DNA from: Cytobacillus eiseniae
GTDB taxonomy: Bacteria; Bacillota; Bacilli; Bacillales; Cytobacillaceae
Assembly: GCF_017874625.1 (NCBI RefSeq)
Contig: NZ_JAGIKZ010000008.1
Span: 97,354-161,353 of the forward strand
Length of the DNA: 64,000 nt
Direction: 5' to 3'
Within the stretch, counting starts at the first letter, position 1. Every line of letters begins with the position of its first letter. Made by a program: the position numbers and the translations under genes. Positions 9,477 through 17,321 of the stretch are shown piece by piece. The notes under the pieces were generated by a model that did not search any database, was not told the DNA's origin, and saw nothing but the letters and a program-made list of their open reading frames with translations.

Positions 9477-9504
9477 TAGCCTATGATGGGAGGATGAATC
9501 TTGT
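9477..9504 (-). promoter_or_regulatory. Candidate sigma-K promoter of cotD
   Basis: On the minus strand ACA, 16 bases, then CATAGGCTA, matching the sigma-K pattern AC at -35 and CATANNNTA at -10. It lies about 40 bases before the cotD start. The match is exact but short, so it rests partly on knowing that cotD is a sigma-K gene in B. subtilis. Confidence 0.55.
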
Positions 9505-9544
9505 ACTAATGAATCTGTCTAATTTAAACCTATTTTTTTGTTTA

Positions 9545-9640
9545 TTAAAATATACTGTAAAAACTATCTTTAAAGCTTGAAAAAAGAATGGCTGTAAAAA
9601 TAACCACAATAAAAAATATGAACAATACTGCCTTATACAT
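9545..9640 (-). CDS. Possible 31-residue membrane peptide
   Basis: A short open frame with N-terminus MYKAVLFIFF and a continuous hydrophobic stretch of about 18 residues, then a polar FKDSFYS end. This would make a single-pass membrane micropeptide. A GTGGGG sequence lies upstream at a loose distance, so the ribosome site is only fair. It lies in the 310-base gap between mrfB and cotD. No family is recognised, and a chance AT-rich frame is a real alternative. Confidence 0.3.
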   Translation of the reverse strand: MYKAVLFIFFIVVIFTAILFSSFKDSFYSIF

Positions 9641-9748
9641 ATTACCAGCCCCACTATTTTATTCCGGTTGAAATGTATCACACATTTATACATTTTACCT
9701 CTTTCGCATAGGACAGACAACTAGGAAATAGTGGATTTTCATGATAAT

Positions 9749-11035
9749 TCATAGGCATTTTTCATCTCTTTTTTGTTTTTGAATTTTACGGGATAGACGG
9801 TCTGATCTTTTGGTCAAATCATCTAAAGAAATAGATATTTTTATTTGGTCTTCTTGGATGATTTGCTGTAGACTTTTCTCTGCTTTTTTTGTAAAAGCGA
9901 TAGCATCCGTAAAGTTTTTTTCCCGATGCTCATAGATTTTTGCTAATTCAATACATGCTTCAATAATGAGCATCCCCTCCCCTTCATTGACTACTTCCTT
10001 CCAAAGGTCAATTGCTGCTTGCCAATTTCTTTGCTTCTTATTTTCAAAAGCAAGTGCGTGTTTTGCCTTCATCGCTTCTACACCATTTCCTTTAGACACA
10101 TGCATAAAAGCCTGTTTGGCTTCCGATGCCTCACCAATTTGTGAGAACCAGCGACCCACTTCATATTTTTCATGTGCAGATTGCTTTTTATCAAGTCCAA
10201 GAATCTGGAAGGATAGATGCGTATAAAGAGTAATTAACGATAATATATCTATTTCATTATGTTTTAAAATACTTAACATTCCTTGTGGGTCCTTGTTTTC
10301 AACAAAGTCAAAATAGATCATCGGTGCAAGAAAACCAGGAAGATCATCCTTTCTTGCGATACCTAATACTTCCTTTTCAACAATTGCTAACTTTAATCGC
10401 TCTAATTTATGCTTCCACATTCTTCTTGACGCATGATATAAATCAAAATGACCAAACTCAGGAAGCTTTGGCAAATGGTTCCGAATAAGGGTATGCTGAG
10501 TCTTCACCTGTGGCCAATCAAAAGATTTCCCATTGTAGGTAGCCATTGTTGTGTAGTCCGCACTTTCTAAAAAACTCTTATATAGCGGCACTTCTGCCCC
10601 AGGTTGAGGGAGAATATGCTGCTTTAAATGAATGCTATTATTCGACAGGCTTGCATGTCCAAGAATAAAAATGGAATTGCCTACCCCGCCGCCTAATCCT
10701 GTTGTTTCTGTATCGAAGAAAAAGAAGTTCTCTGCTTGAAAGCCCGCTGCTGATAATGGATGATTCACGCCCCCATGATGATTCCAAGCTTCGACTGCGT
10801 CAATAAATTGTGAAAAAGAATAGTTGCCATGCATTTGTTGAATAGGATAAACAACTTCACGAATTAAACAATAGTTCCCTTCAAAATAATATGGGGTTAC
10901 TCCTGCCTTTTCCCAAACATCCCGATAAGGAATGTCATCCATCACTACATGAGATCGATTCCTATCTGTATGATCTACGCCTCCTTCATGAGACATATGT
11001 GATTTTAATCGATTCAGCTTCTTTTTAATTGACAT
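9749..11035 (-). CDS. mrfB: MrfB (YprB), DEDD-type exonuclease of mitomycin C repair
   Basis: 428 residues. A ribonuclease-H-like DEDD exonuclease domain begins near residue 104, with FFDTETTG carrying the first two metal ligands (D108, E110). Further acidic positions follow in the YNGKSFD and EIDILSL segments. The C-terminal third is helical and TPR-like. In B. subtilis MrfB works with the helicase MrfA to remove mitomycin C adducts independently of UvrABC. The start overlaps the end of mrfA by 11 bases and its AAGGAG lies inside mrfA, so translation is probably coupled. Confidence 0.9.
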   Translation of the reverse strand: MSIKKKLNRLKSHMSHEGGVDHTDRNRSHVVMDDIPYRDVWEKAGVTPYYFEGNYCLIREVVYPIQQMHGNYSFSQFIDAVEAWNHHGGVNHPLSAAGFQAENFFFFDTETTGLGGGVGNSIFILGHASLSNNSIHLKQHILPQPGAEVPLYKSFLESADYTTMATYNGKSFDWPQVKTQHTLIRNHLPKLPEFGHFDLYHASRRMWKHKLERLKLAIVEKEVLGIARKDDLPGFLAPMIYFDFVENKDPQGMLSILKHNEIDILSLITLYTHLSFQILGLDKKQSAHEKYEVGRWFSQIGEASEAKQAFMHVSKGNGVEAMKAKHALAFENKKQRNWQAAIDLWKEVVNEGEGMLIIEACIELAKIYEHREKNFTDAIAFTKKAEKSLQQIIQEDQIKISISLDDLTKRSDRLSRKIQKQKRDEKCL

Positions 11036-13310
11036 GTATTTCTCCTTTATTAAAGTGGGCTAATAATTGCAATACATCCTTTTTGGCCGTATCTATATTT
11101 GAGTCCATTCCAATGCACGACGGGCAGCCTCGTTCACATCGACAGTTAGCGACCATTTCCTTTGCCTCACTAAGAACGTGCATCATCCCTTCATATAGCT
11201 TATCACTTAACCCCACTCCACCTGGATAACGGTCATAAAAGAAAATAGATGGCATTTCATTATGGGCTGCTTTCACTTGTGGAATCACATGGATATCTTC
11301 TGGATCACACATTACAAACAATGGCGCAATATGTCGTAATGCATGAGCTGCTCCAATTAGACCATGCTCCAGACGATCTTGTTTCCCCTCAGAAAATGGC
11401 TTATTAATTGATATCCATGCCGCACTCGTATGCAGTTCTTCTTCTGGAAGTGATATTGGCCCTGAGCCAATATTTTCATGTGTTTCAAACTTAATTTTCT
11501 TGAAAATCGTCGCCATTGCAGTCACACTCACATCTCCATAGCCTATTTCACCTAAGGCAGTTGTGTAACGCCTATCCTCTTCAAGTACCTTTAATTGAAC
11601 AGCTAAATTCGCATCCGTAAAATAATCAACAGCTACTTCTCTGACAAAGGCCTTTTTTTCCTCCCAGTCTAGCAGCTCGACTTGGTATTGTGTACCTTGG
11701 TGCAAATAGATTGCTTCCTCGTGCAATAATGTCATTGCAGAGAAACGGTCCATTTCACCAATCACTCTTATATTAGCGATATCTGATTGATCGATAATCA
11801 CAACATTTTCTTGAGAAGCTGAACGAAGGCTAATATTATGAGCCGGGAAGGAATCATTCATCCAGTAATACTTCTCTCCATTTTGATGAAGGACCCTTTC
11901 CTCTGCTAAATATTCAAGTACTTCCTCTGTTTCAAATGAACCAAATTGCTCACCAATCCGAAATGGCAATTCATAGGCTGCACATTTCATATGATCAATT
12001 AAAATAATTAAATTATCTGGATTAATTCTTGCCGTTTCAGGGCTGCGGCTGAAGAAATAAGCTGGATTTTGAATCACATATTGATCGAGCGGACTGCTTG
12101 AGGCAACCATAATGACTAACGACTCACTATGCCTTCTTCCTGCCCGTCCAGCCTGCTGCCAAGAGCTAGCAATTGTTCCAGGATACCCTGTCATAATACA
12201 TACTTGGAGCTGACCAATATCCACACCTAATTCAAGCGCATTTGTGCTTACGACTCCATAAATATCTCCAGAACGAAGCCCTTTTTCAATGTCCCGTCTT
12301 TCCGTAGGCAAGTAGCCCCCTCTATAGCCACGAATTGCTTTTGGTCCTAACTTATGCTTAATAATCTCCTGCAAATAAGTGAGTAAAATTTCTACCCGAA
12401 CACGACTTCTAGCAAAAATAATCGTTTGCACTTTATTTTTTAAAAACTCATATGCAAGTTTTCTCGCTTCAAGTGTGGCACTTCTGCGTATATTCAACGG
12501 CTTATTCACGATTGGAGGATTATAGAAAACAAAATGCTTTCTTCCACTCGGCGCTCCATTATTATTAATAAGTACTAGCTCTTTTTCGATTAATGTTTCT
12601 GCAAGCTCTAACGGATTGGCAATAGTTGCAGATGTACAGATAAAAATAGGATCACTGCCATAAAAATGACATATCCTTCTTAGTCGTCGAATCACATTTG
12701 CTACATGGCTGCCAAATACGCCTCTATAAATATGAAGCTCATCGATAATGACATACTTCAAGTTCTCAAAAAGAGAGACCCATTTTGTATGATGTGGTAA
12801 AATGGCTGAATGCAGCATATCCGGATTCGTTATCACAATATGGCCAGCTTGACGGACTTTCTGACGAATATTTGAAGAAGTGTCTCCATCATATGTATAG
12901 CTATTAATTGGTAATCCAGATTCCTCAATTAATTCATTGATTTCACTTTTTTGATCCTGGGCTAATGCTTTTGTCGGAAACATATAAAGTGCTCGAGCAT
13001 TGGGGTCCTGACTGATTGTCTGCAGAACAGGCAGATTGTAGCAAAGTGTTTTCCCCGAGGCTGTCGGTGTAACTGCTACGATACTTTTTCCTGTTGCTAC
13101 AGTCTCATATGCAATCTTTTGATGGGTATATAAACTCGTAATGCCTCTTTTTTGCAAAGCTTCCATAAGGGCGGGATGGATATTTAAAGGGATATCAGCA
13201 GTTTTCGCTTCCTTCGCTTCGATTGTTTGCCAATGAACAATATTTTCTTTATAAGCGTCATTATTCTTCAACTCATTAATTAATTCATTCAAGTCTTTTC
13301 TAACTTTCAT
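11025..13310 (-). CDS. mrfA: MrfA (YprA), DEAD/DEAH-box DNA helicase of mitomycin C repair
   Basis: 761 residues from ATG 13310, set by AGGTGAG upstream. An SF2 helicase with PTASGKT (about 82-88), a DELH box, the SAT motif TSATIANP and the motif VI region QAGRAGRR. A C-terminal DUF1998 (MrfA-type zinc-binding) domain ends in four cysteines at about 723, 725, 729 and 732 (CRCERGCPSC). In B. subtilis these cysteines bind metal and MrfA acts with the exonuclease MrfB on mitomycin C lesions. A LexA-like box lies about 30 bases upstream. The next gene upstream is divergent, so mrfAB forms its own operon. Confidence 0.93.
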   Translation of the reverse strand: MKVRKDLNELINELKNNDAYKENIVHWQTIEAKEAKTADIPLNIHPALMEALQKRGITSLYTHQKIAYETVATGKSIVAVTPTASGKTLCYNLPVLQTISQDPNARALYMFPTKALAQDQKSEINELIEESGLPINSYTYDGDTSSNIRQKVRQAGHIVITNPDMLHSAILPHHTKWVSLFENLKYVIIDELHIYRGVFGSHVANVIRRLRRICHFYGSDPIFICTSATIANPLELAETLIEKELVLINNNGAPSGRKHFVFYNPPIVNKPLNIRRSATLEARKLAYEFLKNKVQTIIFARSRVRVEILLTYLQEIIKHKLGPKAIRGYRGGYLPTERRDIEKGLRSGDIYGVVSTNALELGVDIGQLQVCIMTGYPGTIASSWQQAGRAGRRHSESLVIMVASSSPLDQYVIQNPAYFFSRSPETARINPDNLIILIDHMKCAAYELPFRIGEQFGSFETEEVLEYLAEERVLHQNGEKYYWMNDSFPAHNISLRSASQENVVIIDQSDIANIRVIGEMDRFSAMTLLHEEAIYLHQGTQYQVELLDWEEKKAFVREVAVDYFTDANLAVQLKVLEEDRRYTTALGEIGYGDVSVTAMATIFKKIKFETHENIGSGPISLPEEELHTSAAWISINKPFSEGKQDRLEHGLIGAAHALRHIAPLFVMCDPEDIHVIPQVKAAHNEMPSIFFYDRYPGGVGLSDKLYEGMMHVLSEAKEMVANCRCERGCPSCIGMDSNIDTAKKDVLQLLAHFNKGEIHVN

Positions 13311-13338
13311 CCTACTCACCTCATATCTCTTATTCTAG

Positions 13339-13352
13339 CGAATAAACGTTCG
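13339..13352. promoter_or_regulatory. LexA (SOS) box candidate upstream of mrfAB
   Basis: CGAATAAACGTTCG differs from the Bacillus LexA operator CGAAC-N4-GTTCG at one position. It lies 29 bases before the mrfA start codon in the mrfA-crp divergent region, where a repressor could block mrfA transcription. Confidence 0.5.
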
Positions 13353-13508
13353 TTTAAAAAGAGCAATAACTATTTTTTCAAAATAAATCCACCACCAACT
13401 TTTTCTATTTATCTTAATAATCTTCAATTAAATGGGAATTCCCTGCTTACATTCATACAACGTTCAAAAAATTGTCATGAATAAGCTTTTTTCAAAGGTT
13501 TTTTTTGT

Positions 13509-13538
13509 TACAATATTGGTAATAATGGCATTACCAAT
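13509..13538 (+). promoter_or_regulatory. -10 element and adjoining palindromic operator of the Crp/Fnr-type gene
   Basis: TACAAT at 13509-13514 is a plausible sigma-A -10. No good -35 lies 17 bases upstream, which suggests an activated promoter. The next base begins a perfect inverted repeat, ATTGGTAAT-N6-ATTACCAAT (13515-13538). Its inner half-sites GTAAT-N6-ATTAC have the 5-6-5 spacing of Crp/Fnr-family sites. The palindrome covers the expected transcription start and ends just before the AGAGGTG ribosome site, so autorepression is the simplest reading. A leader RNA hairpin is the alternative. Confidence 0.55.
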
Positions 13539-13550
13539 AGAGGTGAAAAA

Positions 13551-14243
13551 ATGAATACAATTGAAATAAAAAAAATGCTTTCTTCTTTTACACTTTTTCG
13601 TGGGCTAAGTGACGATGAAATGGATAAAGTCGTAGAAATTTCCATCTCACGTGAATGGAAAAAAGGCAGTCATGTATTTATGCAAGATGATCCACTTGAA
13701 AATGTCTATTTTATTCAAAGTGGACGCATAAAAATTTATAAAAGTGATGTGAACGGAAAAGAACAAATTGTCACAATTGCTAAAAGTGGAGATATGTTCC
13801 CTCATGTCGGTTTTTTCCGTAAAGGTGGATACCCAGCATTTTCAGAGGTCATCGAAAATGCTAAATTAGTTGTTGTTCCAATTGACCAATTTGAAAATGT
13901 ATTAATTGAGAATCCTGAGCTCTGTGTGAAAGTATTTAATGTTCTTGGAGAAAAAATAGTAGACTTACAAGAACGACTTGAAGCACAAGTATTAAATAAC
14001 ACATACGAGCAAATTATTAAATTACTTGTTCGCCTAGCAAAAATACATGGAGATACCCTTGAAGACGGCTCCTATTTACTAAAGGCTGAATTCACGAATA
14101 AAGACCTTGCCAATATGATTGGTACGACACGGGAAACAGTCAGCCGAACATTAACGAAATTAAAAAAGGAAAAGCTAATTGAAACGGATGAACACGGAGA
14201 TATAATAATAGATACAGAACGACTATTAGATGAAATTATTTAA
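13551..14243 (+). CDS. Crp/Fnr-family transcriptional regulator
   Basis: 230 residues: an N-terminal cyclic-nucleotide-binding-type beta barrel (about 10-125), a long dimer helix and a C-terminal winged helix-turn-helix with the family signature GTTRETVSRTL near residues 185-197. The E-x2-SR recognition pattern is intact. It has only one cysteine, so it lacks the cysteine cluster of the iron-sulfur Fnr proteins, and the barrel does not show the usual cAMP-binding phosphate cassette. The signal is therefore unknown; redox, heme or small-molecule sensing by other means are all open. Its regulon may include itself, through the palindrome upstream, and the adjacent hsp20. Confidence 0.85.
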   Translation: MNTIEIKKMLSSFTLFRGLSDDEMDKVVEISISREWKKGSHVFMQDDPLENVYFIQSGRIKIYKSDVNGKEQIVTIAKSGDMFPHVGFFRKGGYPAFSEVIENAKLVVVPIDQFENVLIENPELCVKVFNVLGEKIVDLQERLEAQVLNNTYEQIIKLLVRLAKIHGDTLEDGSYLLKAEFTNKDLANMIGTTRETVSRTLTKLKKEKLIETDEHGDIIIDTERLLDEII

Positions 14244-14268
14244 AAAACCACTTTATGTGGTTTTTTTT
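14243..14268 (+). terminator. Terminator of the Crp/Fnr-type gene
   Basis: AAAACCAC and GTGGTTTTTTTT arms with a short loop, directly after the stop codon. Confidence 0.8.
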
Positions 14269-14428
14269 AGTCTAAGGACGGAATCCATGTAATTATAAGA
14301 TGTATGCATTGCAGATCTCGTTTCCTCTGTTTTATCGATTTATTCATTCGGAACAAATACCCATTTTCAATCATACAATATCGTGGTGTAATTCCTGCGA
14401 ATTTTTTTGTATGAAGGGGGCTATAAAT

Positions 14429-14893
14429 ATGAGTGAAAGCAAAAAAGGGAAAAATGAACCATTTGGAGATGTAATGAAATCAATGAATCATTTTTTTCAA
14501 GAGAAACCTGTTCGTGGATTTCTACAATCGATGGATGAATTCTTCAAAAATCCATTTCCATCTACGTCAACATTTCAAGTAAATGTGAATGAAACTAGTG
14601 ATGAGCATGTTATTTCTGCAGAGCTTCCAGGCATAAATAGAGAGCAAATTCAAATAGACATTTTAGATAATTATGTAACTATTACCGTACTTTCAACAGA
14701 ATCAATCACTGAAGAAGATGAAAAACAAAAAACAATCAAAAAACAGCAATCAATGAGAAAATCCATCCGTTCGATTCCGCTTCCACAGCCAATTGATGAG
14801 AATAAGGTAAAGGCTTCCTATAAAAATGGACTCTTACAAATCCGCATCCCTAAACAAAAAGGCAAACAGATCACGATCGAAAATTTAGATTAA
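14429..14893 (+). CDS. Hsp20-family small heat shock protein
   Basis: 154 residues from ATG 14429, preceded by AAGGGGG at good spacing. An in-frame extension to 14300 has no ribosome site and an unlikely Cys/Phe-rich sequence, so it is rejected. The alpha-crystallin domain spans about residues 48-150 and shows VISAELPGINREQIQID, a central strand pair and the NGLLQIRIPK end. The acidic N-terminal arm is short. These proteins hold unfolded proteins in large oligomers; forespore proteins such as CotM and YocM are relatives. No CIRCE or HrcA operator was found upstream. Confidence 0.88.
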   Translation: MSESKKGKNEPFGDVMKSMNHFFQEKPVRGFLQSMDEFFKNPFPSTSTFQVNVNETSDEHVISAELPGINREQIQIDILDNYVTITVLSTESITEEDEKQKTIKKQQSMRKSIRSIPLPQPIDENKVKASYKNGLLQIRIPKQKGKQITIENLD

Positions 14894-14923
14894 AAAAACA
14901 AGCAGCTATCTGCTTGTTTTTTT
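14893..14923. terminator. Bidirectional terminator
   Basis: AAACAAGCAG and CTGCTTGTTT arms around a four-base loop with A/T runs on both sides, between convergent hsp20 and the permease-peptidase gene. Confidence 0.85.
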
Positions 14924-14927
14924 ATTT

Positions 14928-17321
14928 CTATCGATTTAACCAACTATTAAAATAGCCTGATGGTACTAAGAAATAATCTTTTGCAAATCGAATAAACTCA
15001 TCTGTATTCACTTCTTTATATTGAAAATGATGATAATAATCGGAAAGGAACTGCATGCTGACAATTTTCACATCTTCACCTTTTAGTTGATATTTATCTT
15101 TCATCATCTTTAATAATTCCATTGCTGGCTGTCCATAAATAAAAGCTGAACTCTTCAGCTCATGTAATGGCACATTTGAATATTGTCTGCCCAAACCTAA
15201 TTCATTCACCATTTCCATTCTTCGATTCGGGATACTGAAGGCTTGTCCTTCCGACTGATTTCTTCCAGCGTAAAAATACATAGATGTAGCAAATTCCGTT
15301 ATTCCCTCATCTATCCAAGCCTGATGATATGGATCATTACTAACAACTCCATAAAAATACTGATGAGCAATTTCATGAACAATGGCATTCCTATAAAAAT
15401 ACGTATCTTGGATATATGGATTTATCGTGACAATTCCTGGGTATTCCATAAAAGCACCATGATCAAGGATCATGTCTAATTGTTTATGCGGATATTCACC
15501 AATCTTTTCCTGATAAAAGCGGAGTGCGTCTTGAGCTAATTCTAGTGTATCCTCAATCCCCTTATTATGATCCTTTTTAGTAAATAAGCGAATGTTCACA
15601 CCATTATTCGCTTTCATCTCATGGACTTCCATATCCTTAATTATTGCAATAAAGAAATCTCTTACCTTGTTTATTTTTACAGTTCCTTCACTTTTCAAAA
15701 GTGCTGGGTCTTTTTCTGCTGTTGAGACAAAGGAATAACCTTCTGGAAGCTTATATTGAACTCGATAGTCCGAAAAATCTGTATGATAGGTTTCTCCTCC
15801 ATCAGAATAGTCTTCTTTATTCCATTTTCCATCCTGATAGGTTGCTGCCATTGGGTACCATTGGGCTAGATAGTAATTCTCATTTTCCTTTGAAAAACGA
15901 ACACCTTCTTCAGGAGGTGTAAAGGTATAGGAGACTTCTACACGATGCTTATGTTTATCCTTCATGTTCGGAGGTAAGATAATCCTCAATGTATCCTCCT
16001 CTAAGCTGTATTCCGCCTTTTCTCCATTAATCTCAATTGCTTTCATCTCGACTTCCGAATGGCCTTTTACTGAGGCGAAGGGGTGCCCTTCCTTGAAAAC
16101 ATTCGGAATAAAATAAAAGACGAGTTCCTCCCAATCATCCTTCGATTGATTCTTAACCTCAATTGCCGCAACTGTATCAAATACACCTTTCTCATCCATA
16201 ACAAACTGTAAATCATACGTTGCTTGTGCATCACTCTTCACACCAACATCCGCATCTTTCGTTACATACACATAGGTACCTGCTCCGATAAAGGCAATGA
16301 TTAGCGATAATAATGCTAGCTTTTCACCGCTTAGCGGCCACCATGCCTGCTTTTCACCGAATTTCTTACGAATCGGCTTCATATTTGGCATTTGGCCAAT
16401 TTTGATCCAAGGCGTACGCGCATAGTTTGATTGATATCGATTTTTCAACCCATTCGCGAGCAAGCTAAATGAAATCGTTGTAAATAATAATACAATGAGT
16501 GGAATAATGAGAATATGCGTATTGCCATAAATATTTAATCTTGCTTGTCCAACTATACCTGACAATTCCTTCGTTACGGACAAATAGATTAATGGATCGA
16601 ACCGAACCGTCGTTCCACCAATAAAAATATTTACTAAAGCTAGCTGTCCCATAATCGTAATTACATATACAATTTCCAATAGAAACATAACGAGCAAGGT
16701 CTCTTTCATCTGCGGAAAAATATGCTTCCAAATGAGCCTGCTCCTCCCTGCTCCTAGAGCCATTGCCGCTTCAATGTACACAGATTTATGAAGTTCAGCT
16801 GTTTTTAATCTGACAGATGAAATAATACTAGGAATGCTAATTATCGCTGCGATCACTATAAAATAACCTAGTAGTGTACTAGTTTCTAATGGACTATTAA
16901 AGCTAATCGGCCGCAAGAAAAAGTATAAGACTAAAAACAAGGGAACATAGCTCCAAGCATTTTCAAACGCAATAATCCAGCTTGGTGTTTTCCTCCAAGT
17001 CCCAATATATAAACCACAAAGAGTACCAATTCCCATTTTTATTACCGTTATTGCAAGGGCAATGAATACAGTATAGCGGAGTCCATGTAGAATCATTGTT
17101 GAGAGGTCATATCCCCACTTATCTGTACCTAATGGATATTCATCTGATTCGAATGGTTCCATTGGCGGGGAAAGAACTTTTCCATCTCGATACTGTGTTT
17201 CAAGCATTTCTGTTAATGTATGCGGTGCCATTAATGGGCCAAAGAAACAAAGAAAGAGCAAAACACTTACACAAAAGACACCTAGATAGAGTGAGAAATT
17301 CATTTTAAATAGTTTACTCAT
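14928..17321 (-). CDS. Fusion of a DppC-type ABC permease and an M1-family metallopeptidase
   Basis: One uninterrupted 797-residue frame. Residues 1-300 are a DppC/OppC-type permease: a first membrane helix, the PLGTDKWGYD loop seen in OppC proteins, five more helices and a good EAA loop (EAAMALGAG, about 184-202) for docking an ATPase. A basic linker and a seventh helix (about 335-353) lead to a domain of about 435 residues of the M1 gluzincin type. That domain has HEIAH (649-653), 18 residues, then the third zinc ligand E672; an MEYPG stretch near 625 resembles the substrate-binding GxMEN motif. The topology places the peptidase outside the membrane. The start at ATG 17321 overlaps the upstream permease by 8 bases and has CGAGGA as ribosome site. 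No ATPase or binding protein is nearby. A peptide-trimming importer is inferred, not shown. Confidence 0.85.
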   Translation of the reverse strand: MSKLFKMNFSLYLGVFCVSVLLFLCFFGPLMAPHTLTEMLETQYRDGKVLSPPMEPFESDEYPLGTDKWGYDLSTMILHGLRYTVFIALAITVIKMGIGTLCGLYIGTWRKTPSWIIAFENAWSYVPLFLVLYFFLRPISFNSPLETSTLLGYFIVIAAIISIPSIISSVRLKTAELHKSVYIEAAMALGAGRSRLIWKHIFPQMKETLLVMFLLEIVYVITIMGQLALVNIFIGGTTVRFDPLIYLSVTKELSGIVGQARLNIYGNTHILIIPLIVLLFTTISFSLLANGLKNRYQSNYARTPWIKIGQMPNMKPIRKKFGEKQAWWPLSGEKLALLSLIIAFIGAGTYVYVTKDADVGVKSDAQATYDLQFVMDEKGVFDTVAAIEVKNQSKDDWEELVFYFIPNVFKEGHPFASVKGHSEVEMKAIEINGEKAEYSLEEDTLRIILPPNMKDKHKHRVEVSYTFTPPEEGVRFSKENENYYLAQWYPMAATYQDGKWNKEDYSDGGETYHTDFSDYRVQYKLPEGYSFVSTAEKDPALLKSEGTVKINKVRDFFIAIIKDMEVHEMKANNGVNIRLFTKKDHNKGIEDTLELAQDALRFYQEKIGEYPHKQLDMILDHGAFMEYPGIVTINPYIQDTYFYRNAIVHEIAHQYFYGVVSNDPYHQAWIDEGITEFATSMYFYAGRNQSEGQAFSIPNRRMEMVNELGLGRQYSNVPLHELKSSAFIYGQPAMELLKMMKDKYQLKGEDVKIVSMQFLSDYYHHFQYKEVNTDEFIRFAKDYFLVPSGYFNSWLNR

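Noticed and set aside
9481..9720. A 79-codon minus-strand frame beside cotD
   Set aside because: It has no ribosome site, and it covers the candidate cotD sigma-K promoter. A shorter micropeptide frame in the same gap is more plausible.
14300..14428. N-terminal extension of the Hsp20 frame
   Set aside because: No ribosome site, Cys/Phe-rich unlike the family, whereas ATG 14429 has AAGGGGG in place.
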